64,000 bases of DNA. It comes from Cellulosimicrobium cellulans (GTDB taxonomy: Bacteria; Actinomycetota; Actinomycetes; Actinomycetales; Cellulomonadaceae). The notes beneath the pieces were generated by a model. That model was not told the origin of the DNA. It saw nothing but the letters and a program-made list of their open reading frames with translations, and did no database searches. The position numbers and the translations under genes were made by a program. Positions within the stretch are counted from its first letter, which is position 1. Every line of letters begins with the position of its first letter. Below are positions 34,542-46,066 of this stretch, in pieces. The DNA is taken from the NCBI RefSeq assembly GCF_024124905.1, contig NZ_JAMXST010000003.1:124001-188000 (forward strand). Reading direction: 5' to 3'.

Positions 34542-36089
34542 TCAGGACTGCACGCGGCGACGCAGCCAGAACACCAGGGCACCGCCGCCGACGAGCAGGG
34601 CGGCGAACGCCGCGGCACCGGCGACGGTCGCGCCCGTCGTGGCGAGCGCGGGGCCGGCCGGCTCGGCGGGGCCGGCGACGTTCTCGACCGCCACCGGGGC
34701 GACCGGCGGGTTGGCGCAGGCGCTCGTCGTCGGCGGGTAGGAGACGACCTTCGAGTAGGACGGGTTCACCTCGAAGAGGACCTCCACGCCGTCACGTGTC
34801 CACGCGTAGTTGCCCTCGGTCTCGGTGTACGACCCGTCATCGTTGCGCACGAAACCGGGCCACTGCCGGGGCTCCTCGGCGGAGGCGCCCGGCCACAGGA
34901 TCGTGCCGCTCAGCGGCTGGTCCGTCATGACGTAGCTCTCGCCGCCGCTGGGGTGCAGGAACGTGATCGTGAGCGGGTTCTCGTCGTCGACGGTGACCCC
35001 GGCGGGCAGCGCGACCTCGTAGCCGAGGTACGGGACGTCGCCCTGGCAGACCGCCTCGATCGTGCCCGGCACGAGGGCGCACGCCTCGTCGCCGGGCTGC
35101 AGCTTCTCGAGCGGGAAGACTGCGGAGCGCCCGTCCGGTGCCACGACGTAGCCGAGCTGCGCGGTATCCGGGGAGAAGGTGAGGTTGTCGTCCGTCAGCT
35201 CGGCGAGCACGCCGTCAGCGGTCGGGCTGTAGACGATCTCTGCGGAGTCGGACGGCAGGTTGTCCTCCGTGAGCTCGGCCTCGCACGTGGTGAGCGCGTC
35301 CGGGACCGTCGGGGTCGCGGTCTTCCCCGGCGTGGGGCCGGGCGTGGGGCGGTCGTCGCACGATCCGGCGGGGAGCAGGTCCACGAGCTCCGCGTGGTCC
35401 CATTCGATGAGCGTGCCCTCGGGGAACGGGTTGAGGTGCTTCCCGTCCTTCGAGTACTGGACCTCGCGAGGCACGTCCTCCAGGCCACCCGGAAGGTCGA
35501 CCAGGTCCTGCTGCACGCCCCAGGCGGTGCAGAGCTCGTCGAGCTCCACCTGGGGAACGGCCTGCAGCACGGTCTCCAGCGTGAGGGGCTGGACGAGCCA
35601 GCCGGCCTTGTCCCTGGGGTTCGCCGGCCGATCGATCTCGGCGCTCGTGACGATCCGCTGCAGCCCGGAGTTCTCCCAGGCCGCGGGCTGGTCCGCGCGG
35701 AGCTTGGGGTACACGTACACCGCGACCTGGACGGAGTCGTCGTCGGGGACGTCGCAGGCCTCGGTCGTGCCGGACTTCGTGACGTCGTACTGGGTCCCGT
35801 CCTTGCCGTCCGGCGCGTCGACGGCCACGCTCCACGTGTGGCTCGTCGTCCCGTCGAGCGGGTACGACTTCTCGAACCGGCCGGTGAACTGCGCCTTCTC
35901 GAGGATCTTGCCGTCGACCGTGACGGTGACGTCGTTGCTCTTGGCGGGGTACTGCGTGAGCTTGACGGAGAGCGTGGAGCACGACGCCGAGATCTGCGGC
36001 GTGTGGGCGGAGGCGGGGGCAGCGGTGGCCACGAGCAGGCCACCGAGCGCGAGCGCTGTCGCCGCAGCGCTCGCGAGGAGTCTCTTCAC
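34542..36089 (-). CDS. Sortase-anchored surface protein with LATTG sorting signal
   Basis: The product is 515 residues. A signal peptide (about 1-29, KRLLASAAATALALGG, cleavage after ASA) leads to an extracellular region with Cys pairs, a Pro/Thr linker around 253-268 (RPTPGPTPGKTATP) and several Ig-like beta segments. The C-terminus is a textbook cell-wall sorting signal: LATTG at 482-486, a hydrophobic helix, then WLRRRVQS. LAxTG is the motif used by class E sortases, and a class E sortase lies at 48404-49183. The ligand is unknown. GTG 36089 is chosen because it gives the signal peptide. The gene is inserted between DUF721 and gyrB on the opposite strand. Confidence 0.8.
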   Translation of the reverse strand: MKRLLASAAATALALGGLLVATAAPASAHTPQISASCSTLSVKLTQYPAKSNDVTVTVDGKILEKAQFTGRFEKSYPLDGTTSHTWSVAVDAPDGKDGTQYDVTKSGTTEACDVPDDDSVQVAVYVYPKLRADQPAAWENSGLQRIVTSAEIDRPANPRDKAGWLVQPLTLETVLQAVPQVELDELCTAWGVQQDLVDLPGGLEDVPREVQYSKDGKHLNPFPEGTLIEWDHAELVDLLPAGSCDDRPTPGPTPGKTATPTVPDALTTCEAELTEDNLPSDSAEIVYSPTADGVLAELTDDNLTFSPDTAQLGYVVAPDGRSAVFPLEKLQPGDEACALVPGTIEAVCQGDVPYLGYEVALPAGVTVDDENPLTITFLHPSGGESYVMTDQPLSGTILWPGASAEEPRQWPGFVRNDDGSYTETEGNYAWTRDGVEVLFEVNPSYSKVVSYPPTTSACANPPVAPVAVENVAGPAEPAGPALATTGATVAGAAAFAALLVGGGALVFWLRRRVQS

Positions 36090-36627
36090 GAGGTGAGGGT
36101 CCCTTCGGAGTGAGGCCGCCCGCACGCGGATCACTCCTGCGCGGACGACGCGCGAATCATGATGGTGTGTGGTATTAGACCACTTTCAGCGCGAAATGCC
36201 GATTCCCGACTTGTCCCGAAGGGAGCGTTCCCACACCCCGGCCGTAAGAGCGTTCCGCCAGGGCTCCGGCGGCCGTGCGGGGGCATCGCTCCCCCCGGTG
36301 GACAAAGGCTGTGGACAACTGTGTGGAGGAATCTCGACGGCGACGCGCGGATCACGTCGGGAATGCCGGTTCAGCCGCCCCCAGGAGGGCCACAATCCGC
36401 GGAATTCGGCTCGTGGCGGGTAGACTGGGGAGGTCATTCCGGGTCTGTTCACCACCCGTGCGCGCAGCCCTTCCGAGGAGGTGCGGCCGGCCGTCCACGG
36501 CCGGTCGTCCCCCGTGGCGGAGGAGCCGACGTCGACCGTGGTACGGGCCCGGAACCCTTGAGCAGCGGCGACCGCTTCCGCACGAACGCGGGCGCAGCGT
36601 GCACGACGACGAGGAGCAGTCCTGCCC
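36090..36627. promoter_or_regulatory. Divergent promoter region, surface protein gene / gyrB
   Basis: 538 bp without a gene. GTGGT-ATTAG-ACCAC (36169-36183) is a perfect 5+5 inverted repeat near the surface gene; it resembles GntR-family sites but has one base more than the DasR consensus. TGTGGACAA (36310-36318) is a perfect DnaA box, and the following TGTGTGGAGG is a weak one. TAGACT (36421-36426) is a good -10 for gyrB, though no matching -35 was seen. Confidence 0.5.
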
Positions 36628-38724
36628 GTGGCAGACCACACCGACACCGCCATCTCCGACCCGACGGCGTCCGCGGAGGCGGCACCCTCGGCGGACGGCG
36701 GCTACGACGCGAGCAACATCACCGTCCTCGAGGGCCTCGAGGCGGTCCGCAAGCGTCCGGGCATGTACATCGGCTCGACCGGCGAGCGGGGCCTCCACCA
36801 CCTTGTGTACGAGATTGTGGATAACTCTGTGGACGAGGCCCTCGCCGGGCACGCGGACACGATCGACGTGACGCTCCTGGCCGACGGCGGCGTCCGCGTC
36901 GTCGACAACGGCCGCGGCATCCCCGTCGCGATCCACCCGACCGAGGGCAAGCCGACGCTCGAGGTCGTCATGACGATCCTCCACGCGGGCGGCAAGTTCG
37001 GTGGCGGCGGGTACGCCGTCTCCGGCGGTCTGCACGGCGTCGGCATGTCCGTCGTCAACGCGCTCTCGACGCGCATGGTGTCCGAGGTCCGTCGCGACGG
37101 GTACTCGTGGCGCCAGGAGTTCACCGAGGGCGGCAACCCGGTGACGCCCGTCGAGCGGCTCGAGCCGTCGGACGAGACGGGCACCACGCAGACGTTCTGG
37201 GCCGACCCGGAGATCTTCGAGACGACCGAGTACGACTTCGAGACCCTGCGGGCCCGCTTCCAGCAGATGGCCTTCCTCAACAAGGGCCTGCGCATCACGC
37301 TGACGGACGAGCGTCCCGCCCACCTCGACACGGGTGACGAGGTCACCGGCGGCGACGGCGCGGCCGACGCGGACGGCGTCTCCGAGGCGGACGACGCGAC
37401 CCCGGGCGCGTCCACGCCTGCTCGCACCGTCTCGTACAAGTACGACGGCGGCCTCGTGGACTACGTCACCCACCTCAACGCGGCGAAGAAGGTCGAGCTC
37501 GTCCACCCCGACGTCATCGACTTCGAGTCGGAGGACACCGAGAAGCGCATCTCCGTGGAGATCGCGATGCAGTGGACCAGCTCGTACTCCGAGTCCGTCC
37601 ACACGTACGCGAACACGATCTCCACGACGGAGGGCGGCACGCACGAGGAGGGCTTCCGCGCGGCGATGACCTCGCTGGTCAACCGGTACGCGCGCGACAA
37701 GGGCATCCTCAAGGAGAAGGACGACAACCTCACGGGCGACGACATCCGCGAAGGCCTGACCGCCGTCGTCTCCGTCAAGCTCGGCGAGCCCCAGTTCGAG
37801 GGCCAGACCAAGACGAAGCTCGGCAACACCGAGGCGAAGACGTTCGTCCAGCGCGTCGTCCACGAGCAGCTCACGGACTGGTTCGACTCGCACCCGAACG
37901 AGGGGCGCGACGTCATCCGCAAGGCGATCCAGGCGTCGCAGGCGCGGCTCGCCGCCCGCAAGGCGCGCGAGGCGACCCGGCGCAAGGGCCTGCTGGAGTC
38001 GGGCGGCATGCCCGGCAAGCTGCGCGACTGCCAGTCGAACCGCGCCGAGGAGTGCGAGATCTTCATCGTCGAGGGCGACTCCGCCGGTGGTTCCGCCGTC
38101 CGCGGTCGCAACCCGCGGACGCAGGCGATCCTCCCGATCCGCGGCAAGATCCTCAACGTCGAGCGCGCGCGCCTCGACCGGGCCCTGTCCAACCAGGAGG
38201 TCCAGTCGATCATCACCGCGTTCGGCACGGGCATCGGCGAGGACTTCGACCTCACCAAGCTCCGCTACCACAAGATCGTGCTCATGGCCGACGCCGACGT
38301 CGACGGCCAGCACATCGCGACGCTCCTGCTCACGCTGCTCTTCCGGTACATGCGCCCCCTCATCGAGAACGGGCACGTGTACCTCGCACAGCCGCCGCTG
38401 TACCGGCTCAAGTGGTCGAACGCCCCGCACGACTACGTCTACTCGGACAAGGAGCGCGACGCGTTCCTCGCGTCCGGGCAGGCCGCGGGCAAGCGGATCC
38501 CCAAGGAGAACGGGATCCAGCGCTACAAGGGTCTGGGCGAGATGGACTACTCGGAGCTGTGGGACACGACCATGGACCCGGAGCACCGCACGCTCAACCA
38601 GGTCACCCTGGACGACGCCGCGGCCGCGGACGAGATCTTCTCCGTCCTCATGGGCGAGGACGTCGAGTCCCGCCGCAGCTTCATCCAGCGCAACGCGAAG
38701 GACGTGCGGTTCCTTGACATCTGA
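36628..38724 (+). CDS. gyrB: DNA gyrase subunit B
   Basis: The product is 698 residues. [20 protein letters not shown] and [14 protein letters not shown] form the GHKL ATP site. [19 protein letters not shown] is the lid. The TOPRIM motifs EGDSAGGSA and [10 protein letters not shown] follow, and the C-terminus is complete. With GyrA it introduces negative supercoils. An acidic low-complexity insert (about 233-270, [15 protein letters not shown]) breaks the transducer domain. GTG 36628 follows GAGGAGCAG. Two DnaA-box sequences lie in the coding region at 36816-36836, written with codons (ATT, GAT, TCT) otherwise avoided in this gene. Confidence 0.97.
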   Translation: MADHTDTAISDPTASAEAAPSADGGYDASNITVLEGLEAVRKRPGMYIGSTGERGLHHLVYEIVDNSVDEALAGHADTIDVTLLADGGVRVVDNGRGIPVAIHPTEGKPTLEVVMTILHAGGKFGGGGYAVSGGLHGVGMSVVNALSTRMVSEVRRDGYSWRQEFTEGGNPVTPVERLEPSDETGTTQTFWADPEIFETTEYDFETLRARFQQMAFLNKGLRITLTDERPAHLDTGDEVTGGDGAADADGVSEADDATPGASTPARTVSYKYDGGLVDYVTHLNAAKKVELVHPDVIDFESEDTEKRISVEIAMQWTSSYSESVHTYANTISTTEGGTHEEGFRAAMTSLVNRYARDKGILKEKDDNLTGDDIREGLTAVVSVKLGEPQFEGQTKTKLGNTEAKTFVQRVVHEQLTDWFDSHPNEGRDVIRKAIQASQARLAARKAREATRRKGLLESGGMPGKLRDCQSNRAEECEIFIVEGDSAGGSAVRGRNPRTQAILPIRGKILNVERARLDRALSNQEVQSIITAFGTGIGEDFDLTKLRYHKIVLMADADVDGQHIATLLLTLLFRYMRPLIENGHVYLAQPPLYRLKWSNAPHDYVYSDKERDAFLASGQAAGKRIPKENGIQRYKGLGEMDYSELWDTTMDPEHRTLNQVTLDDAAAADEIFSVLMGEDVESRRSFIQRNAKDVRFLDI
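36816..36836. promoter_or_regulatory. Two DnaA boxes inside the gyrB coding sequence
   Basis: TGTGGATAA (36816-36824, perfect) and TGTGGACGA (36828-36836, one mismatch) are in the same orientation with a 12-base period, as in oriC (29778-29796 shows nearly the same pair). They encode IVDNSVDE, a conserved GyrB motif. Confidence 0.6.
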
Positions 38725-38847
38725 GCAGCCGGTGCCCGCGCCCCGCGGGCGACCGGCCCTCGGACGCGCCCCGGCGTCGTCCGCGGCAGACACAGAGCCA
38801 GCCACCGAGCGCAGCGAGCACGCAGAGACGAACGAGCGAGGTAGACC

Positions 38848-41543
<2,696 letters not shown>

Positions 41544-41547
<4 letters not shown>

Positions 41548-42485
41548 GCAGCGAGAACAACGCACCGCCGACGATCACGCCCCGGCTGACCGTGCCGCGT
41601 CCCGACACGGACCCGGCCTCGCGCGCCGGGGGTGCGCCCGCGCCGAGCAAGCACGGGGAGTCGAACGGCGCGTCGAACGGTGCGGCGTCGGGCGCCGTCC
41701 CGCCGCCTCCCCCGCCCCCGCCGCCGGGCCAGTCTGCGGGCCGGGCCCCGAGCCAGGCCGCCCCGGAGCGCGGGGTCGACGACGACGGCATGGAGCGCGC
41801 GTCCGGCGAGAGTCGCGTCGCGGTCGCCCGCGCCGGCGCCGTGAAGGCTGCCGCCGCGGCCATCGCCGCGGCGAAGAGCGCGGCCAAGAAGGTCTCGGCG
41901 GCGGTCCCGGCCGCTCCCGCGGAGACCGACCCCCAGCCCGGCCACGACGAGATCGACGACGAGACGGTGAGGCGCGTGCCCACGACCAGCGCGGCAGCGC
42001 CGAGCGCCCCAGCGGCGTCCACGAACACCCCGGCGCCGGCGGCGATGCACTACTCCGCCGCGGGCGTCTCCGGATCGGCGACCCCCCTCACCGGTGCGAC
42101 GCCCACGGTGCGGCACGACGGCGGCCCGCGCCGCGTCCGGCTCGCGGTCTCGCGCATCGACCCCTGGTCCGCGATGAAGCTCGGCTTCCTGCTCGCCGTC
42201 GCGATCGGCATCATGACGGTCGTCGCGACGGCCGTGGTCTGGTACGTCCTCGACGGGATGATGGTCTTCGCGAAGATCGAGGACCTGTTCACGCAGATCG
42301 TCGGGACCGAGACGGACGTGGACATCCAGCAGTACGTCGCGTTCGGGCGTGTGATCTCCATCGCCACGCTGCTCGGCGTGGTGAACGTGGTGATCATCAC
42401 CGCGCTCTCGACGATCATGGCGTTCCTGTACAACATCGTCGCCGCGCTGGTGGGCGGCGTGCACCTCACGCTCACCGACGACTGA
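41544..42485 (+). CDS. DUF3566 family membrane protein
   Basis: The product is 313 residues. The first ~190 are a disordered Pro/Ala/Ser-rich cytoplasmic region (run of Pro at about 53-61, an Ala/Lys helix near 95-120). The C-terminal third holds [27 protein letters not shown] and a second membrane segment, the DUF3566 pattern. The family always follows gyrA in Actinobacteria (the CwsA-like neighbourhood); function unknown. Translationally coupled to gyrA. Confidence 0.85.
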
Positions 42486-42549
42486 CCGAGGACGGCTCCC
42501 GGACCGGGGGCCACGGGCCCTCGGTTTGGGTCTGCGGCTCCCGGTGGGG

Positions 42550-42555
42550 TAACCT
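42550..42555 (+). promoter_or_regulatory. Likely -10 of tRNA-Ile promoter
   Basis: TAACCT at 42550-42555 lies about 55 bases before the tRNA-Ile 5' end, and GTTTGG about 20 bases upstream may be the -35. Confidence 0.35.
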
Positions 42556-42610
42556 CAATCGCTGCCTGCGAGCGGAGCGGCCCCCCGGGGCTGTCCGGCG
42601 AGGCGCGTAC

Positions 42611-42684
42611 GGGCCTATAGCTCAGACGGTTAGAGCGCTTCCCTGATAAGGAAGAGGTCAGAGGTTCAAGTCCTCTTAGGCCCA
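42611..42684 (+). tRNA. trnI: tRNA-Ile (anticodon GAT)
   Basis: 74 nt. Acceptor GGGCCTA pairs with TAGGCCC (42677-42683). The anticodon stem CTTCC/GGAAG encloses loop CTGATAA with anticodon GAT. The T-loop TTCAAGT is present. CCA is not encoded. Placement after gyrA is common. Confidence 0.97.
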
Positions 42685-42712
42685 CTGCCGAACCCACTCG
42701 AGGGGGAACGTC

Positions 42713-42832
42713 ATGAAGAAGCTTCTCGTCCTGCTCCTCGCCGCCGGCGCCGGATATCTCCTGTGGCGCAAGTACACGGAGGACAACGCCGAGCGTGACC
42801 TCTGGGCAGAGGTCACCGACACCTTCGAGTGA
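42713..42832 (+). CDS. DLW-39 family small membrane protein
   Basis: The product is 39 residues: MKKLLVLLLAAGAGYLLWRK, then YTEDNAERDLWAEVTD and a short end. It has one membrane helix and the Asp-Leu-Trp motif, and is exactly 39 residues, which is what the DLW-39 family is named for. It lies between tRNA-Ile and tRNA-Ala, downstream of gyrA, as in other Actinobacteria. The ribosome binding site AGGGGGAA precedes the ATG. Function unknown. Confidence 0.88.
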   Translation: MKKLLVLLLAAGAGYLLWRKYTEDNAERDLWAEVTDTFE

Positions 42833-42871
42833 GCACGTCTCACTCCTGACCGGCCCCTGGCCGCGTCACCT

Positions 42872-42944
42872 GGGGCCATGGCGCAATTGGTAGCGCACCT
42901 GCTTTGCAAGCAGGGGGTTGGGGGTTCGAGTCCCCCTGGCTCCA
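42872..42944 (+). tRNA. trnA: tRNA-Ala (anticodon TGC)
   Basis: 73 nt. Acceptor GGGGCCA pairs with TGGCTCC (42937-42943, one G-T wobble). Anticodon arm CCTGC/GCAGG encloses TTTGCAA with anticodon TGC. CCA is not encoded. Confidence 0.97.
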
Positions 42945-42951
42945 CTCCGTC

Positions 42952-42990
42952 GACCAGCATCGAGAACTTCGATGCTGGTCGTCTTCGTCT
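42952..42990 (+). terminator. Terminator after tRNA-Ala
   Basis: GACCAGCATCGA (42952-42963) pairs perfectly with 42969-42980 over a 5-nt loop, followed by a T-rich tract. Confidence 0.8.
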
Positions 42991-43065
42991 GACACCTCTC
43001 TTCGCGAGTGCGCGGCTCCGGCGCGTGCGGCGTGCTCCTCGATGGCGTCGTGGCAAGCTCTCGAC

Positions 43066-44058
43066 GTGGAGAAGCTCGGCCGGCGGCGCGCATGGTTGCT
43101 CATGGCCGCGGGAGAGAACCGCGGCCACGGTGGTCATTCGGGCTACGACGATCAGTACGACGCGTACTACTCCTGGGACAGCAACGTGCCCAACCACAAG
43201 AACCTTCGGGTGGGCGACCCGATCGCCCTGTGGGACAAGGTGCGCCTCCTCGGCATCTCGGTCATCGAGCAGATCGACACCTCACCGGGCCAGAAGGTGC
43301 TCAACAGGTGCCCGGAGTGCGGGACGACGCGAATCTCCCTCCGCAAGAGGGCTACGCCGCGCTATCGGTGCATGAAGTGCGGTGCAGCGTTCGAGGCTGC
43401 GAGAGCCGACGTCGCCGAGGTCGAGCTCTACACGGCCCGGTACGACGCTGCGTGGACCTCGCTCGAGGGAGTCCTGGACGAGCACGAGGTCCGCGCGGTC
43501 CAGACGAATGCCGTGGACATCAACGCGATGCGTCCGTTGGACTGGGACGCGTTCCGCGACGCGCTCGCCCGCAAGGACGCCGACCGTGCCCTGAGCCGCG
43601 TGCAGGGCCGACTCCCGGATGCCGTGTGGAGCGACGGCGCGGGTGTGACGCTGGAGCTCTCGGGTGGGTTTCGCCGTTCGCTCGTGCGCGTCAGACGCGG
43701 GCAACGTCAGTTCCGGGCGCATCTCCTGTCGAGCCAGGGAAGCACCTGCGCGTTCACCGGCGGTGCGCCGGAACGAGTCCTCGACGCGGGACACCTCTAC
43801 AGCTATGCGCGGCTCGGCGAGCACCACGCGCACGGTGGGCTCATGCTTCGCCGTGATATCCACAGGCTGTTCGACGACGGGATGCTCGCCGTCGATCCCA
43901 CCACCCTGAGGATCGACGTCGACAGCGAGCTCGCGGCGTTCCCGCAGTACGCGTGCCTCGATGGCAGGCCGTTGCAGCTCGACCTCCGAGAACAGCAGGT
44001 CGACTGGCTCGGCAAGCACTGGGGCGAGCATCGTGCGACGGCCTCGAGGGCGCCGTAG
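43066..44058 (+). CDS. HNH nuclease with putative PUA/EVE-like reader and zinc ribbon
   Basis: The product is 330 residues from GTG 43066 (an ATG at 43042 is also in frame). Residues 8-70 (RRAWLLMAAGEN, YYSWDSNVPNH, RVGDPIALWD, LLGISVIEQI) follow the W/GD/W/GxxxI rhythm of EVE/PUA-like domains that read modified bases. Four cysteines at 82, 85, 102 and 105 form a zinc ribbon. The C-terminal HNH module runs from DAGHLYS (H243) to RRDIHRLFDDGM (H266), with His256 where Asn is common. No methyltransferase is near, so a stand-alone modification-dependent restriction nuclease is plausible but unproven. Third-position composition is a little more relaxed than in flanking genes. Confidence 0.6.
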   Translation: MEKLGRRRAWLLMAAGENRGHGGHSGYDDQYDAYYSWDSNVPNHKNLRVGDPIALWDKVRLLGISVIEQIDTSPGQKVLNRCPECGTTRISLRKRATPRYRCMKCGAAFEAARADVAEVELYTARYDAAWTSLEGVLDEHEVRAVQTNAVDINAMRPLDWDAFRDALARKDADRALSRVQGRLPDAVWSDGAGVTLELSGGFRRSLVRVRRGQRQFRAHLLSSQGSTCAFTGGAPERVLDAGHLYSYARLGEHHAHGGLMLRRDIHRLFDDGMLAVDPTTLRIDVDSELAAFPQYACLDGRPLQLDLREQQVDWLGKHWGEHRATASRAP

Positions 44059-44100
44059 GACACGCCACTCGGTGACCGGGAGCCCCATCGTCCCGAGACG

Positions 44101-44132
44101 ACGCCGGGCCCACCTTGCGGTGGGCCCGGCGT
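44101..44132. terminator. Bidirectional terminator, HNH gene / Ala-rich gene
   Basis: ACGCCGGGCCCACC (44101-44114) and its perfect complement 44119-44132 flank a TTGC loop, between convergent genes. Confidence 0.85.
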
Positions 44133-44167
44133 CGTGCGTGCGTGTCCAGCGTGCCGCTCTGGCGGGG

Positions 44168-45301
44168 TCAGACGTCGTCGGCCTTCTTGGCCGCGTCCTC
44201 CGCGGCGTCCTCGGCCGCCTCGCGGGCCTTCTTGGCGGCGTCGCCCAGGTCGTCCTTCGCGTCCGCGGCGGCGTCCTTGGCGGACGAGGCCGCGCTGCGG
44301 GTCGTGCTGCGGGCGCGGCTGGTGGCCTTCTTGGCCGCGTCCTTGGCGTCCGAGACGGCGTCGCTGACGCGGTCGCTGACGTCGTCGCGCACCTCGGCGG
44401 CGCGCTCGGCGAGCTTGTCAGTTGCCTCGCGGCCCTTCGCGACGGCGACGCCCGCGGCCTCGCCCAGCGACTCGGCGGCGTCCCCGACGGCGTGCCGGGC
44501 GTCGCCGACCACGTCGTCGAAGTGGACCTGCTGCTCCTCCTGCTCCCACGGCTCGGCCCAGGGGTCGGTCGTGGGCTGTGCGCGCCGGTAGAGGACGTAG
44601 CCGACGCCCGCGGCCGTGACGCCGCCAGCGATCCACCAGAGGGTGCGGCCCTTGCCCTTCGACGCGTCGGCCTCGGCGGCCTTCGCCGCGGCCTTGTCGG
44701 CTGCGGCAGCGAGCTTCGCCGCGGCCTTCTCGGCTGCCTTGTCGGCATGCTTCGCGGCCTTCTTGCCCGCCTTGCCCGCGGTCTTCTGCGCCTGCTTCGC
44801 CGCCTCCGCGGCGGCCTTCTGCGCCTCCTTGGCGAGCTTGCGGGCCTTCTTGCCGGTCGCCGCTGCCGTGGCCGCGGACGCGGCGGCGGTCGCCTCGGCC
44901 GCGTTGTCGGCCGCGCGCTGGGCGGAGTCGGCGGCGCTGGCGGCGGCGGCGTTGAAGCTGGCGACGATCTTGGGCAGCACCTCGTCGACGAGCTTGTCGT
45001 GCGCGGTGTCGATGGCGGGCGCGGCCTTGCCCGCCGCCTTCTCGACGCGCGGTGCGGCGGCCTGGATGCTGTCCTGCCACGCCTTCTCGACGCGCGGCTG
45101 GAGCCACTCGAGGAACGCCTCCACCTTGGGCGTCCCCCACTCCTTGGCCTGCACCGCGGCGTCCTTGGCCTGGTCGGCGAGCTGGCTCGCCGCGCTCTGC
45201 GCGGTCGCGGCGGCCTGCGCGGCCTGGTCCTTGAGCTTCTCGGTGTCGATCGACTCGAGCGTGTCCTTGACGGAGTCGCTCGCTGAGCGAGAACGGGTCA
45301 T
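44168..45301 (-). CDS. Ala/Lys-rich helical membrane-anchored protein
   Basis: The product is 377 residues, not assigned to a named family. It is dominated by long amphipathic Ala/Lys/Asp/Glu helices (AAQAAATAQSAASQLADQAK, KKAAKHADKAAEK) with one membrane helix in the middle (TLWWIAGGVTAAGVGYVLY, around residue 236). The first half is basic towards the membrane; the second half is acidic-basic with 11-residue-like periodicity reminiscent of LEA or apolipoprotein repeats. It may bind nucleic acid, lipid or the cell envelope; no function can be assigned. It diverges from the cyclophilin gene. Confidence 0.7.
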   Translation of the reverse strand: MTRSRSASDSVKDTLESIDTEKLKDQAAQAAATAQSAASQLADQAKDAAVQAKEWGTPKVEAFLEWLQPRVEKAWQDSIQAAAPRVEKAAGKAAPAIDTAHDKLVDEVLPKIVASFNAAAASAADSAQRAADNAAEATAAASAATAAATGKKARKLAKEAQKAAAEAAKQAQKTAGKAGKKAAKHADKAAEKAAAKLAAAADKAAAKAAEADASKGKGRTLWWIAGGVTAAGVGYVLYRRAQPTTDPWAEPWEQEEQQVHFDDVVGDARHAVGDAAESLGEAAGVAVAKGREATDKLAERAAEVRDDVSDRVSDAVSDAKDAAKKATSRARSTTRSAASSAKDAAADAKDDLGDAAKKAREAAEDAAEDAAKKADDV

Positions 45302-45443
45302 GCGTGCTCCCCGGGGTCGTCGTCCGACGGGACGAAAGTGCGGATGCGATGGGCGTTTCCGACCACTCTGCCACCACCGTGCCCGCCCCGCGAGACATCG
45401 CGTCGGACGGGTCGCGCGCGGGTCTCGTGGGAGGATGGTGCCC

Positions 45444-45983
45444 ATGTTCGCAACCCTCCACACGACCGCAGGTGACATCCGGATCGAGCTCCTGCCGAAC
45501 CACGCCCCGAAGACGGTGGCGAACTTCGTCGGGCTCGCGCAGGGCACCACGACGTGGTCCGACCCCCGCACCGGTGCAGAGCGCACCGAGCCCTTCTACG
45601 ACGGCCTGATCTTCCACCGCGTGATCCAGGACTTCATGATCCAGGGCGGCTGCCCGCTGGGCACCGGCACGGGCGGTCCGGGCTACACGTTCAACGACGA
45701 GATCCACCCCGAGCTGCAGTTCGACCGCCCCTACCTCCTGGCGATGGCGAACGCGGGACTGCGCCGCAACCCGGTCACGGGCGAGGCCGAGGGCACCAAC
45801 GGGTCCCAGTTCTTCATCTCGACGGTGCCGACGCCTTGGCTCAACGGCAAGCACACGATCTTCGGCGAGGTCGCGGACGACGCGTCCCGCGCGGTCGTCG
45901 ACGCGATCAACGCGACGCCGACCCGCCCGGGCGACCGCCCGCAGGAGGACATCGTCATCACGTCCGTCACGATCGAGGACTGA
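45444..45983 (+). CDS. ppiA: Peptidyl-prolyl cis-trans isomerase (cyclophilin)
   Basis: The product is 179 residues. The cyclophilin signature is present: FYDGLIFHRVIQDFMIQGGCP with catalytic Arg and Phe, then NGSQFFIST and HTIFGEV. There is no signal peptide, so it is cytosolic. It speeds proline isomerisation in folding. ATG 45444 is chosen because GGGAGG lies nine bases upstream; ATG 45435 is in frame but abuts that site. The rhomboid gene follows directly. Confidence 0.93.
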   Translation: MFATLHTTAGDIRIELLPNHAPKTVANFVGLAQGTTTWSDPRTGAERTEPFYDGLIFHRVIQDFMIQGGCPLGTGTGGPGYTFNDEIHPELQFDRPYLLAMANAGLRRNPVTGEAEGTNGSQFFISTVPTPWLNGKHTIFGEVADDASRAVVDAINATPTRPGDRPQEDIVITSVTIED

Positions 45984-46066
45984 CCATCTCGACGACACCT
46001 CCCGGGCCGCCCGGCCCGCCGGCGTACGGGACGGCAGGACCGCACGACGGTCCTGCCGTCCCGCCC

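Noticed and set aside
36169-36183. A perfect DasR (dre) site
   Set aside because: The spacing is one base longer than the dre consensus, so only a generic inverted repeat is claimed.
42611-44132. Integration of a mobile element at tRNA-Ala carrying the HNH gene
   Set aside because: No integrase, no repeated tRNA 3' end downstream, and the tRNA order after gyrA is the ancestral one.
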